Shown: positions 1-9,705, counted from the stretch's first letter. The stretch: DNA of 64,000 nt from Bacteroides gallinarum DSM 18171 = JCM 13658 (GCF_000374365.1 NZ_KB894127.1:50931-114930); one strand, 5' to 3'. Numbers and translations are program-made. Notes: generated by a model not told the origin, from the letters alone.

Positions 1-1143
1 GACGACCCTTGCGCTATTTTTGCCCCGAAGATGAACTTCGCCGATGCCAATTACAACGAAAAGACGCTGCGGCTGATTACGCAGATGCACAAGGCTATTA
101 CGGTTATCCAGCTTAAGCTGGAGGCGGAGATTATAGACCGCCGTCCGGAGTTCGGCATGGAGAACCGGAAGCTGCTGCATATGATAGACTTCGAGCGGGG
201 AGTGTTCGTGTACGAGGGGAAAGAGTATGCGTTGCGCGATGCCAACTTCCCGACTATCGACCCTGCCGACCCATACCGCCTGACCGATGAGGAGCGGGAG
301 CTTGTGGATAAAATCCATGCCTCGTTCATGAACAGCGAGAAGCTGAAGAAGCATATGCGCTGTCTGTTCACTTACGGCGGCATGTACCTGGTGTGCAACA
401 GCAACCTGCTGTACCACGCATCCGTGCCCTTGAACGAGGACGGTAGTTTCAAGCATGTGCGTATCGGCAAAAAAGAGTACTGGGGGCACAAGCTGCTGCA
501 AAAGACCGACCAGCTTATCCGTACCGCTTACTTCGACGAGGACGGTTCCAAGGAAAAGGACTTCGCGCTGGACTATATGTGGTATATGTGGTGCGGGCCG
601 GACGCGCCGTCTTTCGACAAGGATAAAATGGCTACTTTCGAGCGTTACTTCGTTGCCGACAAAGCGCTGCACAAAGAGAGCAAGGGGTATTACTACACGC
701 TCCGCAACCGTGCGGATATCTGCGACCGTATCCTGGCGGAGTTCGGTGTGGAGCCGGGGCCTCATTCGCATATCATCAACGGGCATGTGCCTGTAAAGAC
801 CATTAAGGGCGAACGCCCCATAAAGGCGGACGGCAAGCTGTTGGTAATTGACGGCGGTTTCTCCAAGGCTTACCAGCCCGAGACGGGTATTGCGGGTTAT
901 ACGCTGGTGTATCATTCACACGGCATGCAGTTGGTGCAGCACGACCCTTTCCAAAGCCGTCAGAAGGCGATAGAGGAGGGGCAGGATATTAAGTCCACCA
1001 CATTCGTTATCGAGTTCAACTCGCAGCGTATGATGGTGAAGGATACGGATAAGGGCAAACAGCTCGTAACGCAAATCCAGGACTTGAAGAAGCTGTTGGT
1101 TGCCTACCGGACGGGCTTTATCAAGGAGAAGGAGATTTTCTGA
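1..1143 (+). CDS. fbp: Class III fructose-1,6-bisphosphatase, C-terminal part
   Basis: This enzyme removes the 1-phosphate from fructose 1,6-bisphosphate in gluconeogenesis. The reading frame is open from base 1, before the first methionine at base 31, so the gene is cut by the window edge. About 380 residues are seen; the family (Bacillus Fbp type, PF06874) is usually around 650-670 residues, so the N-terminal metallophosphatase-like part lies outside. Recognisable segments are GGMYLVCNSNLLYHASVPLN, the later SHIINGHVPVK and the DGGFSKAYQPETGIAGYTL block, all typical of class III enzymes. No partner gene is seen downstream. Confidence in the family is high; the start is unknown. Confidence 0.9.
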   Translation, partial: DDPCAIFAPKMNFADANYNEKTLRLITQMHKAITVIQLKLEAEIIDRRPEFGMENRKLLHMIDFERGVFVYEGKEYALRDANFPTIDPADPYRLTDEERELVDKIHASFMNSEKLKKHMRCLFTYGGMYLVCNSNLLYHASVPLNEDGSFKHVRIGKKEYWGHKLLQKTDQLIRTAYFDEDGSKEKDFALDYMWYMWCGPDAPSFDKDKMATFERYFVADKALHKESKGYYYTLRNRADICDRILAEFGVEPGPHSHIINGHVPVKTIKGERPIKADGKLLVIDGGFSKAYQPETGIAGYTLVYHSHGMQLVQHDPFQSRQKAIEEGQDIKSTTFVIEFNSQRMMVKDTDKGKQLVTQIQDLKKLLVAYRTGFIKEKEIF

Positions 1144-1230
1144 TAGCTGTTGGCCGCGCTCTTGCGCAGCCGGATTGCTATCAGGGATTGTATAGGTTTT
1201 GTCTCGCGGGGTGAATAGCCCTGTGGGACA

Positions 1231-1383
1231 ATTTTTTTGTCCCGTGAGGCGGATTTATTTATCTTGCGGAACGGATTTTTTTGTCCCGTGAGACGGATTT
1301 ATTCATCTTGCGGGACGGATTTTTTTGTCTCATGAGGCGGATTTATTCATCTTGCAGAATAGATTTTTTGTCTTGTAGGACGG
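1231..1383. repeat. 44-bp tandem repeat, about 3.5 copies
   Basis: Three consecutive 44-bp units begin at 1231, 1275 and 1319, and a partial fourth begins at 1363. Each starts with ATTTTTTTGTC and carries GGATTTATTCATCTTGCGG or a close variant. The gap 1144-1406 between the bisphosphatase and the convergent repeat protein holds nothing else that I can recognise. The units differ by a few substitutions and keep exact register. Confidence 0.85.
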
Positions 1384-1406
1384 GGTTTCTTGTTGCTGGC
1401 AGGTGT

Positions 1407-2630
1407 TTAATACTTGAACAGCACCACGCCGCCTTCCACGATAGCGCCCTTGTCGAAGCAGGCATTCCGGTCGTAATATCTGTCCCAGCCGTAACCGCCC
1501 GTAACGAATATTCCCAGGCAGTCTGTGAGACGGTATTCGAGGTTTATGCGGGTTTGGAGGGAATAGAGGCGGGCGGGGAAGCCGTAATTTTTGTTCTTGA
1601 AGGTTTCCACATGCTGGTAGCCTAAGTCGCCGCTGACGGACAGTCCTTTGTAAACGGGCAGACCCAGCCCGGCACGGTAGAACAGTGCGCCGGAGAATTT
1701 GTCGCTGAAATCCAGGAAATGCGTGCCGCCGCCGAGAATGGTGTAGAACAGCTTGTTCTTGAAACGGGCGGCGATGTTCAGTTTCGTGGCGTTGCCGCCG
1801 AAAAGCATCATCTGCACTTTGGTGTCCGGGTTGGCATTGACCAGTCCCAGTTGGAAGCCGTCCAGCTTTTCCTTATAATAGTTCACCAGACCTATTTGGA
1901 GCCCTTTGGCACGAATGGCTACATTGACGGGTGCGAGCTGCACACCGGTGGCAGTGCCGCCTGCGATGTTGCCGATGCCGGCAATTTGCAGCCCTTTCAT
2001 ATCGTCGGCAGCGATGTTGCACAGTCCGGAGAACTGTACCCCTTCGAGGTTTTCGCCTACGACATTCAGTAGTCCGGAGGCGGTGATGCCTGCAAAGTCG
2101 CCGCCTGCAATGTTGGCAAGCCCGGCAAGCTGTACGCCGGCAGCTTCCTCGCCTGTGATGTTCAACAGACCGCCTACGAGGACGCCGCTGCTGTTGTTAC
2201 CTGTAATGTTGGCAAGTCCGGAGAGGACTACTCCCTGCGCATAATTGCCGGTGATGCCCACAAGCCCGGAAAGCGATACGCCGCTGAGGTTATCGCCGTT
2301 GATATTGGTGATGCCCGCTATCTGTATGCCCCGCATGCTTTCTCCCACCATATTGGATATGCCGGAAAGCTGTACTCCGTTCATGCTTCTGTTTGTAACC
2401 GCTCCCAGTACATTCACTCCCACACCGTTCATGCGGTTCATGGCAGAGAAGACGCCGAGATTGAAAAATGTACTTCCAACCGTGTCCGTACGTTGTGTGG
2501 CAATGTTTTTCCAAAGAGAGAGGTTGATACCAGTTTTCTCCTTGTGGGCGGACGGTTGTTTGCCCGCCCCGGCATGAACTGTCCCTGCGGTGAGCAGGGA
2601 CAGGCAGATGAGTGAGAAGATGCGTTTCAT
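1407..2630 (-). CDS. Surface protein with 20-residue repeats (LA_2272-like)
   Basis: This is a predicted exported protein of 407 residues with a signal peptide (hydrophobic residues 4-17, ending VHAGA). Residues about 75-240 are roughly eight consecutive repeats of about 20 residues, each built around GVQLAGLANIAG-like text with variants such as GVVLSGLANITG and GVQFSGLCNIA. The regular G-hydrophobic pattern suggests a stacked beta-structure. The C-terminal 150 residues look like an outer-membrane barrel with alternating aromatic strands and end in a hydrophobic LFKY. It matches what is annotated as the LA_2272 surface repeat family in Bacteroidales. It lies 32 bp downstream of the sulfatase gene on the same strand, so they may be co-transcribed. 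Substrate and role are unknown. Confidence 0.75.
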   Translation of the reverse strand: MKRIFSLICLSLLTAGTVHAGAGKQPSAHKEKTGINLSLWKNIATQRTDTVGSTFFNLGVFSAMNRMNGVGVNVLGAVTNRSMNGVQLSGISNMVGESMRGIQIAGITNINGDNLSGVSLSGLVGITGNYAQGVVLSGLANITGNNSSGVLVGGLLNITGEEAAGVQLAGLANIAGGDFAGITASGLLNVVGENLEGVQFSGLCNIAADDMKGLQIAGIGNIAGGTATGVQLAPVNVAIRAKGLQIGLVNYYKEKLDGFQLGLVNANPDTKVQMMLFGGNATKLNIAARFKNKLFYTILGGGTHFLDFSDKFSGALFYRAGLGLPVYKGLSVSGDLGYQHVETFKNKNYGFPARLYSLQTRINLEYRLTDCLGIFVTGGYGWDRYYDRNACFDKGAIVEGGVVLFKY

Positions 2631-2662
2631 AACTGTTATTGTAATGTTTCTTTAGTACGTTA

Positions 2663-4216
2663 TTATAGTTTCCCGTCCGGCCAGGGCGCTGGCTGTCCGG
2701 TGGCGCGTAACGTAGGGCGCTGTGCATCTACCGAGCGCAGATAGTCGCTTAGCTTTCCGGAGAGTTTCTTTACGAGTTCCGGGTTATCGGCAGCTACGTC
2801 GTGCTTTTCGCTGATGTCGGCAGGGATGTTGAACAGTTCGTGCTTGCCGCTGTCAAAGTAGTACACCAGTTTCCACTCTCCGGAGCGAATGGAGCAAGTG
2901 GCGCCTATGCCCGGTCCGGAGGGGCCCCAACTGTGCGGATAATGCCAGTAGATATCACGGTCGGGTACTTCGCCTTTGCCGGTGAGCAGGGGCAGGAAGC
3001 TGATGCCGTCGCGCTGCTGTACCGTGTTGTAATGTTTCACGCCCGCTATTTCGAGAATGGTGGGGAAGAAGTCCTCTATCATCAGGTAATGGTCGCACCG
3101 GGTTGCGGGGGGTACTACGCCAGGCCAGCGTACAATCATCGGTTCGCGCACCCCGCCTTCGTAGGCGGAGCCTTTGCCGCTGTTGAGCGGGTAGTTCTGT
3201 ACGTGGAGCTGTCCGGCGCGGGTGTGCGCTGCCAGTCCGCCGTTGTCGGACATGAAAAGCAGGACGGTGTTATCGGTAAGATTGTTCTTGTCCAGGTAGT
3301 CCATTATATCGCCGAGGCTCTTGTCCATGCCTTCGATTAACGTGGCATATGCCGCTTCTACCGGTGGCAGTCCTTTGTCCAGGTATTTTTGGTAAAAACG
3401 CATGTCGGGCTGTATCGGCGTGTGAATGGCGTAGTGTGCCATGTAGAGGAAGAAGGGCTTGGTGAGCTGCTGTGCGTCGTCCAGCGCTTTTTCGGCTTCT
3501 ATGGTGAGGGCTTCGGACAGGAAGGTGTCCGTTCCGTGGTATTTCTCCAGTCCGGGTACGGCAGCCAGGGGGCTTTTGCCGCCGGGTTTGTTGCCGAAAT
3601 TTTCCATGCCGTAGTAGCTGGCGGGCGAGCCTGCCGCATGGCCGGCGATGTTTATGTCGAAGCCCATTTTCAGCGGGTCGGCTCCGGGGGTGTCGTTGGC
3701 GCCGAAGTGGGCTTTACCGCAGTGTATGGTGTGGTAACCGTTGTCTTTGAGTATTTGTGCCAGCGAGGTAACTTGCGTGGTGCGTTCCACGCCGGGTTCC
3801 TGGCAGATACCGTTGACGTTCCATTCGGGGTAAATCATAACGGAGTCCGGCTCCTCGTGGGTGGTGTTCTTGCGCAGCGTCCAGCTCGTTACCCGGTGGC
3901 GTGCGGCGTTCATGCCCGTAAAAAGGCTGACGCGTGTGGGTGAGCTGATGCTACAGGCATAGGCTTGTGTAAACATCTTGCCCTGGGTTGCCAGCCGTTC
4001 CATATTGGGCGTATGATACGTGTCGTTGTAATGGGTACGCCGAGTCCAGAAGGGTAGGGAGGTGTCTTGCCACCCCATGTCGTCTACTAAGAATAGAATG
4101 ATGTTGGGACGTTTGTCCGTTGCAGGCGCGGCCTCGCCTTGAGGCATCGCTTTCGCCTCTCCCGCCATTCCGCATAGCGGAAGTAGCGCAGCAGATAACA
4201 GTAATTCGTTTTTCAT
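2663..4216 (-). CDS. Secreted serine-type sulfatase
   Basis: This is a sulfatase of the alkaline-phosphatase superfamily that hydrolyses sulfate esters, probably on host or dietary glycans. The 517-residue protein has a signal peptide ending near GEAKA, then PNIILFLVDDMGW with the first metal-binding aspartates. The catalytic signature SSPTRVSLFTG is at residues 91-101. The first residue of the C/S-x-P-x-R motif is serine, so the formylglycine would have to be made by a radical-SAM maturase of the anSME type; none is encoded in this window. Later conserved blocks are HCGKAHFG, ALF-type LFMSDNGG and a C-terminal beta-sheet region. The exact substrate family cannot be told by eye. No polysaccharide-utilisation genes flank it. 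Confidence 0.9.
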   Translation of the reverse strand: MKNELLLSAALLPLCGMAGEAKAMPQGEAAPATDKRPNIILFLVDDMGWQDTSLPFWTRRTHYNDTYHTPNMERLATQGKMFTQAYACSISSPTRVSLFTGMNAARHRVTSWTLRKNTTHEEPDSVMIYPEWNVNGICQEPGVERTTQVTSLAQILKDNGYHTIHCGKAHFGANDTPGADPLKMGFDINIAGHAAGSPASYYGMENFGNKPGGKSPLAAVPGLEKYHGTDTFLSEALTIEAEKALDDAQQLTKPFFLYMAHYAIHTPIQPDMRFYQKYLDKGLPPVEAAYATLIEGMDKSLGDIMDYLDKNNLTDNTVLLFMSDNGGLAAHTRAGQLHVQNYPLNSGKGSAYEGGVREPMIVRWPGVVPPATRCDHYLMIEDFFPTILEIAGVKHYNTVQQRDGISFLPLLTGKGEVPDRDIYWHYPHSWGPSGPGIGATCSIRSGEWKLVYYFDSGKHELFNIPADISEKHDVAADNPELVKKLSGKLSDYLRSVDAQRPTLRATGQPAPWPDGKL

Positions 4217-4236
4217 GGAGAAAAAATTGAATAAGA

Positions 4237-4347
4237 GGTTAGTGATTAATACTTAATGATTAACGGTTAGTAATTAGTGATTAGGGGTTAGTGATTAATG
4301 CTTAATGATTAACGGTTAGTAATTAATGATTAATGGTTAGGGATTGG
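4237..4347. repeat. 49-bp direct repeat, two copies plus a partial copy
   Basis: Two near-identical 49-bp units begin at 4237 and 4286, each starting GGTTAGTGATTAAT and containing CTTAATGATTAACGGTTAG. A third, degenerate start follows at 4335. The stretch 4217-4434, between sulfatase and acyl-CoA ligase, is AT-rich and holds no gene. No hairpin with a T-run was found in it. Confidence 0.7.
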
Positions 4348-4434
4348 TATTGAATGAAGAATAGCGGTGAACAATCAGCGCAGACCGCATAACCTGCTGC
4401 CCGCTAATCACTCACTGCTATCCGTTGTTTCGTC

Positions 4435-6093
4435 TTATCCTTTCGCTTCCTGGTATAGGAAACGTTTAATGGATTTCTTGGGTGTCTTTTCGAATTCTTC
4501 GGGGTATATTTTCATTTTCGATATCTGGCTGTAAGCGGGCAACTCGGCATTCAGCGCTACACGGTTTTCTTCCATGACGCGCTCTATGTCGTCGTTGTTC
4601 AGCCCGTGGGCGAAGGCATCGTCGAAGTCGGGGTATACCAGCCCTACGAGTTTTTCGTTCTGCTGCACGATGATGCTTTCGGCTACATACGGCAGGTTGT
4701 TCAGCTTGTCTTCTATCTCTTCGGGGTAGATGTTCTGCCCGCTGGGTCCGAGGAGCATGTTTTTGCTGCGTCCTTTAATGGTAACGTTGCCTTCGGCATC
4801 CATTAGGGCGAGGTCGCCGGTGTGGAGCCAGCCTTCCTTGTCTATTACCTGCTCGGTGGCTTCCTGATTTTTGTAGTAACCTAACATGACGTTGGGACCT
4901 CGGCAAACGATTTCGCCGGGGATGTTTTCCGGGTCGGACGAGAGGATTTTCACTTCCATTCGCGGAGCGGCCTTACCGCAGGAACCGGGTTTGAAGCGTG
5001 CCCAGTCTTCGTAGCAGATGATAGGACCGCATTCCGTCATGCCGTAGCCTACGGTGTAGGGGAAGTCTATCATGCGCAGGAATTGTTCTACCTCCTGGTT
5101 GAAGGCTGCACCGCCCACGATGATTGCCGCGAAGTTGCCGCCGAAGGCTTGTACCATTTGCTCGCGTACGGTGGATTTTATCTTGTCGTTGATAATAGGC
5201 ACTTTCAGCAATAGTTTCATGGTTGGGGTTTCCAGCTTGGGCAGCACGCTTTTCTTGATAATCTTTTCGATGATGAGCGGCACGGCCACGATGAGGTTGG
5301 GTTTTACCTCGGCAAAGGCCTGGAAGATAATCTTCGGGCTCGGCATGCGGGTGAGGTAGTAGATGTGGCAGCCTACGGCGAACTCGTACAGGAATTCGAA
5401 CGCAAGCCCGTACATATGCGCCATGGGCAGCATACATACCAGCTTGTCGCCGGCTTTCAACGGCAGTACTTCGAAGGCGAACTTGGTATTGGACCATAGG
5501 CTGCGGTAGGGCAGCATCACGCCTTTCGAGTAGCTGGTGGTTCCGGATGTATAGTTGATGACCGCCAGCTCTTCGGGTTGGTCTTTGTGGTAGTCGATGT
5601 GTTCCTTGCGGAAGTTCTTGGGGAATTTCCTGCCGAACATCTCGTTGAGGTGGTCGCGGGCGTAGGTTACCCGTTCGTTGCGCGATACGAGCAGGGTAAA
5701 GTCCGTCATCATGAAGATGCCTTCCAGCAGAGGCATGGCGTTTTCGTTGAGGTTTTCCCACACCTGGTCGCCCACGAACAGGAGCTTGGCTTCGGAGTGG
5801 TTCACGATGTTGTGTACGTTGTCTGCCTTGAATTCGTGCAGAATGGGTACGATGACTGCGCCGTACGTCAGTGTGGCGAGGAAAGTCACTCCCCAGTGCG
5901 AGCTGTTGCGCCCGCAGACAGCGATTTTATCGCCTTTCTCGATGCCGCTCGCCTCAAAAATGATATGCAGCTTTTCTATCTTGCGGGCTACATCCTTGTA
6001 TTGAAGGGTGGCTCCTTTATAGTCGGTCAGGGCGTCCAAATCCCAGTTTTCCTTTATACTATTCTCTATATAGGCGATAAAACTTTGTTCCAT
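4435..6093 (-). CDS. Long-chain acyl-CoA ligase, AMP-forming
   Basis: This enzyme activates fatty acids to acyl-CoA by way of an acyl-adenylate. The 552-residue protein has the adenylate-forming signatures: the phosphate loop YTSGTTSYSKG, the GYGMTECGP block, GWLHTGDLA and the C-terminal lysine region KTPKKSIKR. The start at 6093 gives MEQSFIAYIENS. A longer frame back to 6153 is rejected because that upstream ATG falls on the -33 element of a good promoter, so it would not be transcribed. It belongs to the FadD/AMP-binding family; chain-length preference cannot be told. The gene is monocistronic by appearance, with the broken receptor gene ending about 95 bp upstream. Confidence 0.9.
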   Translation of the reverse strand: MEQSFIAYIENSIKENWDLDALTDYKGATLQYKDVARKIEKLHIIFEASGIEKGDKIAVCGRNSSHWGVTFLATLTYGAVIVPILHEFKADNVHNIVNHSEAKLLFVGDQVWENLNENAMPLLEGIFMMTDFTLLVSRNERVTYARDHLNEMFGRKFPKNFRKEHIDYHKDQPEELAVINYTSGTTSYSKGVMLPYRSLWSNTKFAFEVLPLKAGDKLVCMLPMAHMYGLAFEFLYEFAVGCHIYYLTRMPSPKIIFQAFAEVKPNLIVAVPLIIEKIIKKSVLPKLETPTMKLLLKVPIINDKIKSTVREQMVQAFGGNFAAIIVGGAAFNQEVEQFLRMIDFPYTVGYGMTECGPIICYEDWARFKPGSCGKAAPRMEVKILSSDPENIPGEIVCRGPNVMLGYYKNQEATEQVIDKEGWLHTGDLALMDAEGNVTIKGRSKNMLLGPSGQNIYPEEIEDKLNNLPYVAESIIVQQNEKLVGLVYPDFDDAFAHGLNNDDIERVMEENRVALNAELPAYSQISKMKIYPEEFEKTPKKSIKRFLYQEAKG

Positions 6094-6123
6094 TACATAT
6101 TGCACATTTAGTTGAAAACTGTG

Positions 6124-6154
6124 CAAATATAAGGGTTTATATAGAGAATGCAAA
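6124..6154 (-). promoter_or_regulatory. Bacteroidetes-type promoter for the acyl-CoA ligase
   Basis: Read on the minus strand, TTTG (6151-6154), 19 bp, then TATATTTG (6124-6131). This matches TTTG-N19-21-TAnnTTTG exactly. Transcription would begin near 6117, about 25 bases before the ATG at 6093. Confidence 0.8.
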
Positions 6155-6187
6155 CTTTTAGGGGAAAATAGTACTCCGCCGGATTTC

Positions 6188-8603
6188 TTAGAATTCTATG
6201 GTGACGCCCAGGGTGGGCAGCAGGGTTCCGCTTTCCTGTTTGAGGTATTTCATCTTGTAGCGTTGCTCGGACGCAGGGGCGGAAGGGTTTTCGATGATGC
6301 CCGTGCTCATAATGACGTCGGGTTGTTTCAGCTTGCTGCCGGTAACGTTTTGCAGGTCTAAGTAAAGCCCTACCATGCAGCGGCGGAAGTAGAAGGATTT
6401 GTCTACGCGTACATCCAGTTGGGCGAAGTCGGGCAAGCATCCGGTATTGTAGAGCGAGTAGTCGTAATAGGGCTGGCCTTTGGCATCCCAGGCTGTGACG
6501 AGCGATGATTTGTCCTCGTCGTAGGGGGGGGTAGGGTGCGCCGCCTATGTAGCTCACCTTGCCGCCTATGCTCCAACGTTTGGGCAGGTTGTACGTGCCG
6601 CTCATGTTGAGGATGAAACGGTTGTCCCAGGCGGAGGGGATGTAATCGTCTGCCGGGCGGTTGCGGTACTCGCTTTTGTAGAGGGTGAAGGAGGATACCA
6701 GGTTGAACTTGCCGGATACTTGCCACCTAAACATCGTTTCCAGGCCGTATGCCCTGCCGCTGGCGGTGGAGGCGAGTAGTTCGTTGCCCACCACTCCGTA
6801 GTCGTTGCCTTTGCAGGCAAGGGGGATATTGTCTTGCAGGGAGAGGGGGATGCGGCTGTAACGCTTGAAGAAGCCTTCGGCGGAGACCATAATCCGGTCG
6901 TGCAGATGCCAGTCTATGCCGATGCTGCTTTCCAGTACTTGCATGTATTTCAAGGATTTGTTGAGGTAGAGCCCGTCATTGCTTTTGTAGCCCAGCGCCG
7001 TGTAGGGTGGCAACTGGTGGTAAAGTCCGGCGCTTCCGTTCAGTATCCATTGTTCCGACAGTTTGTAGGAGGCGGAGAGGCGGGGAGACAACTGTTTCCA
7101 CAGTTGTTTCATGCTGCGGTTGTAGTTGTTGCCGTCCATGCGGATGCCGGCGGAGAGGGTGAAACGGTTGTCCGGGGTGGAATAGTCGGACGAGAAGAAA
7201 GCGCCCCAGCCGATGATGTCGAGCGAGGTTTCGTATAGTGAGAACGGGTTGCCGGTATCCGTATTGCCTTTGTATAGTAGCTGCCGGGAGTTATTGGTGT
7301 AGATAGAGTTGGTGAGTTCCACACCTTCTTTCAGCGTCCATTGCCCGAGGCGGGTTTGGTTCTCGAACAAGGCGGTGGTTTTCTGCTCTACCGAACGGAG
7401 GCGCAGGGTGAGGTTGTCCTCGGAGGAGTCGTCGTTGTTGCGGTATTTCAGGTTGCGGTTGTTCAGGTAGTTGTGGCTGAGGGTAACGGACTGTGTGTGC
7501 CTGCCGGCATAATGCTTGTACACTGCTCCCACGGTAAATGTTTCCTGGTGGATTGTGGGCAGGTAGCTGAGCAGGTATTCGGCGTCTTCTCCTTTCTCGT
7601 CCGTATTCAGCTTCATCTTGTCGATACCTGCCAGGGCGAGCACGGTAAGTTCGTCGTGTTCCGTAAGGCGGGTCTTGATTTTGAACTGTCCGTCTATGAA
7701 GTTGGGCAGGAAGGGCAAGCCCAGTACCTTGAACAGGAGTTGCAGGTACGACTGGCGTACGGAGAAGAGGTAGGTGGTACGGTCGTTGAAGTGCCCGCTG
7801 CCGCTCAGGGATACTTCGGATGCGCCGAGGGTTGCCTTGAAGGTCTGTTTGTCGGGGTTGCCGTCGCGCAGGCGGAAGTCGAGCACCGAGCTTAATGCTC
7901 CGGAACGGTTGGTGGGGAATGCGCCGGTGTAGAATGTAATCTCCCGTATGAGGTCGGCATTGACGATGCTTACCGGACCGCCCGATGCGCCTTGTGTGGC
8001 GAAGTGGTTGATGTTCGGTATCTCGATGCCGTCCATATAGAAACGGTTTTCGGAGGGTGCGCCTCCCCGCACAATCAAATCGTTGCGGTAGCCGATAGGC
8101 GAGAATGATACGCCCGGATAGGCGCGTACGATGCGGGATATGTCGCGGTTGGCTCCGGGGCTTTTCTCAATCTCTTGCAGGCCGATAACGCGCATGCTCA
8201 CCGGGCTTTCTATGCTCCGTCGGAAAGGGGAGGGTGTTACGACGACCGCATTCAGCAGGTTGGCATCTTCTTCCATTTCGATTTCGATGAACGGGGTGGT
8301 GGCAGAGATGATGTATTCCGGTGTGGATACGGTGACGTACCCTATGCAGGTGGCCTCCAAGCGGTATATCCCCGGGGGGACTTGTTCGATGCGGAATATG
8401 CCGAGCGAGTCGGAGGAGGCTCCTTTGCCCGGAATGCCTGTTACTGTTACGTTGGCATAGGCAATAGGTTGCCGGGAATGCTTGTCGATTACTTTTCCCC
8501 GGACGGGGTAGGTTACGGTAACGGCGGAGGCCGTTACCGGGACGATGCCGAGGAGGAGTACCAGGCATACGATACTGCCGATGTACCGGAGATATGCCGC
8601 CAT
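6188..8603 (-). pseudogene. TonB-dependent receptor, frameshifted at a C8 tract
   Basis: This encodes an outer-membrane active transporter. The N-terminus has a signal peptide (residues 1-28), a carboxypeptidase-like regulatory domain (residues 33-115, GKVIDKHSRQPIAYANV) and a plug domain with IVRGGAPSENRFYMDGIEIP, then a long barrel. The frame is intact until about residue 690, at GGAPYPP. There a run of eight C on the coding strand (6524-6531) shifts translation into a frame that runs on to 6108. One base fewer restores YPPYDEDKSSLV and continues in the frame that ends TLGVTIEF at 6190, for 804 residues in all. The restored tail is typical of the family. The change may be phase variation, a fixed mutation or a homopolymer sequencing error. 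It begins 2 bp after the fcl stop codon, so it is probably in the fucose operon. Confidence 0.85.
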
Positions 8604-8605
8604 TG

Positions 8606-9688
8606 TTATTTGTCGTTGCCCAAGTACCAGCGGTACATCCGCTCTACACCTTCTTCGATGTCTATCTTATGATGCCAGCCCAGTGCGTGCAACTTGCCGG
8701 GGTCGGTGAGTTTGCGCATCGTGCCGTCGGGTTTGGTGCTGTCGAAGGTGAGTTTCCCGCGATAGCCCACAGTGTCTACAATCAGTTCGGCAAGTCGGCG
8801 GATAGTGATTTCCTTGCCTGTACCGATGTTGATGTGGCAGTTGCGGATGTCCTTGCTGCCGGGGGCGTAGGTGTCTTTAAAGTCTACGTGCTCCATGACG
8901 AATACGCTGGCGTCTGCCATTTCTTCGCTCCAGAGGAATTCGCGCAGGGGGGTACCTGTACCCCAGAGTTTTACTTCTTCTCCGCTGATGCCGTACTTGC
9001 CGAGTATGTTCAGTATTTCTTCACGGCTGCTGTTACCGTCGATGCCTTCTACGGGGCGCAGGTTCATGTCGCGGCATACGGCATCCCAGTCGTTTTGTTG
9101 CAGACAGTGCGCCAGGTGTATCTTGCGAATCATGGCGGGCAGTACGTGGCTGCGTTCCAGGTCGAAATTGTCGTTGGGTCCGTAGAGGTTGGTGGGCATC
9201 ACGGCGATGTAGTTCGTTCCGTATTGCAGGTTGAAGCTTTCGCACATTTTCAGCCCGGCAATCTTGGCAATGGCATACGGCTCGTTGGTGTATTCCAGCG
9301 GGGAGGTTAGCAGCGCGTTTTCTTTCATCGGCTGCTCCGCATCGCGCGGGTAGATGCAGGTGCTACCCAGGAAAAGCAGTTTCTTTACGTTGTGGCGGAA
9401 GCTTTCGCCGATAACGTTCTGCTGTATCTGGAGGTTTTTGTAGATGAAGTCGGCACGGTAGATGCTGTTTGCCATGATACCGCCCACGAAAGCGGCGGCA
9501 AGGAATACGTACTCCGGTTGTTCTTCATCGAAGAAGCGGCGTACGGCAACTCCGTCCAACAGGTCGAGTTCTCGGTGGGTTCTGCCTACGAGATTGGTAT
9601 AACCTTTTTCTTGCAGGTTTTTCCAGATAGCGGAACCTACCAGCCCGCGATGTCCTGCGATGTATATTTTGGCGTTCTTGTTTAGCAT
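8606..9688 (-). CDS. fcl: GDP-L-fucose synthase
   Basis: This is a short-chain dehydrogenase-type epimerase/reductase that turns GDP-4-keto-6-deoxymannose into GDP-L-fucose with NADPH. The 360-residue protein has the dinucleotide fold motif GHRGLVGSAI near the N-terminus, the catalytic YAIAK (Tyr-x-x-x-Lys) and the substrate block PTNLYGPNDNFD. I chose the start at 9688 (MLNKNAKIYIAGHRG) because the 12 residues upstream are not family-like. It works directly after Gmd, whose gene lies upstream on the same strand across a 263-bp gap. GDP-fucose feeds fucosylation of capsule and surface glycoproteins in Bacteroides. Confidence 0.95.
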   Translation of the reverse strand: MLNKNAKIYIAGHRGLVGSAIWKNLQEKGYTNLVGRTHRELDLLDGVAVRRFFDEEQPEYVFLAAAFVGGIMANSIYRADFIYKNLQIQQNVIGESFRHNVKKLLFLGSTCIYPRDAEQPMKENALLTSPLEYTNEPYAIAKIAGLKMCESFNLQYGTNYIAVMPTNLYGPNDNFDLERSHVLPAMIRKIHLAHCLQQNDWDAVCRDMNLRPVEGIDGNSSREEILNILGKYGISGEEVKLWGTGTPLREFLWSEEMADASVFVMEHVDFKDTYAPGSKDIRNCHINIGTGKEITIRRLAELIVDTVGYRGKLTFDSTKPDGTMRKLTDPGKLHALGWHHKIDIEEGVERMYRWYLGNDK

Positions 9689-9705
9689 TGTGATAAATGG
9701 AAATG

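Noticed and set aside
1281..1625. Plus-strand frame of 114 codons
   Set aside because: Its first part is translated from the 44-bp repeats and the rest is antisense to the repeat-barrel gene.
6094..6153. Upstream in-frame ATG for the acyl-CoA ligase
   Set aside because: The ATG lies on the -33 element of a full consensus promoter, and family similarity starts at 6093.
6108..6523. C-terminal 140 residues of the receptor as read in its unbroken frame
   Set aside because: The text after the C8 tract is Arg/Pro-rich and not barrel-like; the other frame gives the normal family ending.
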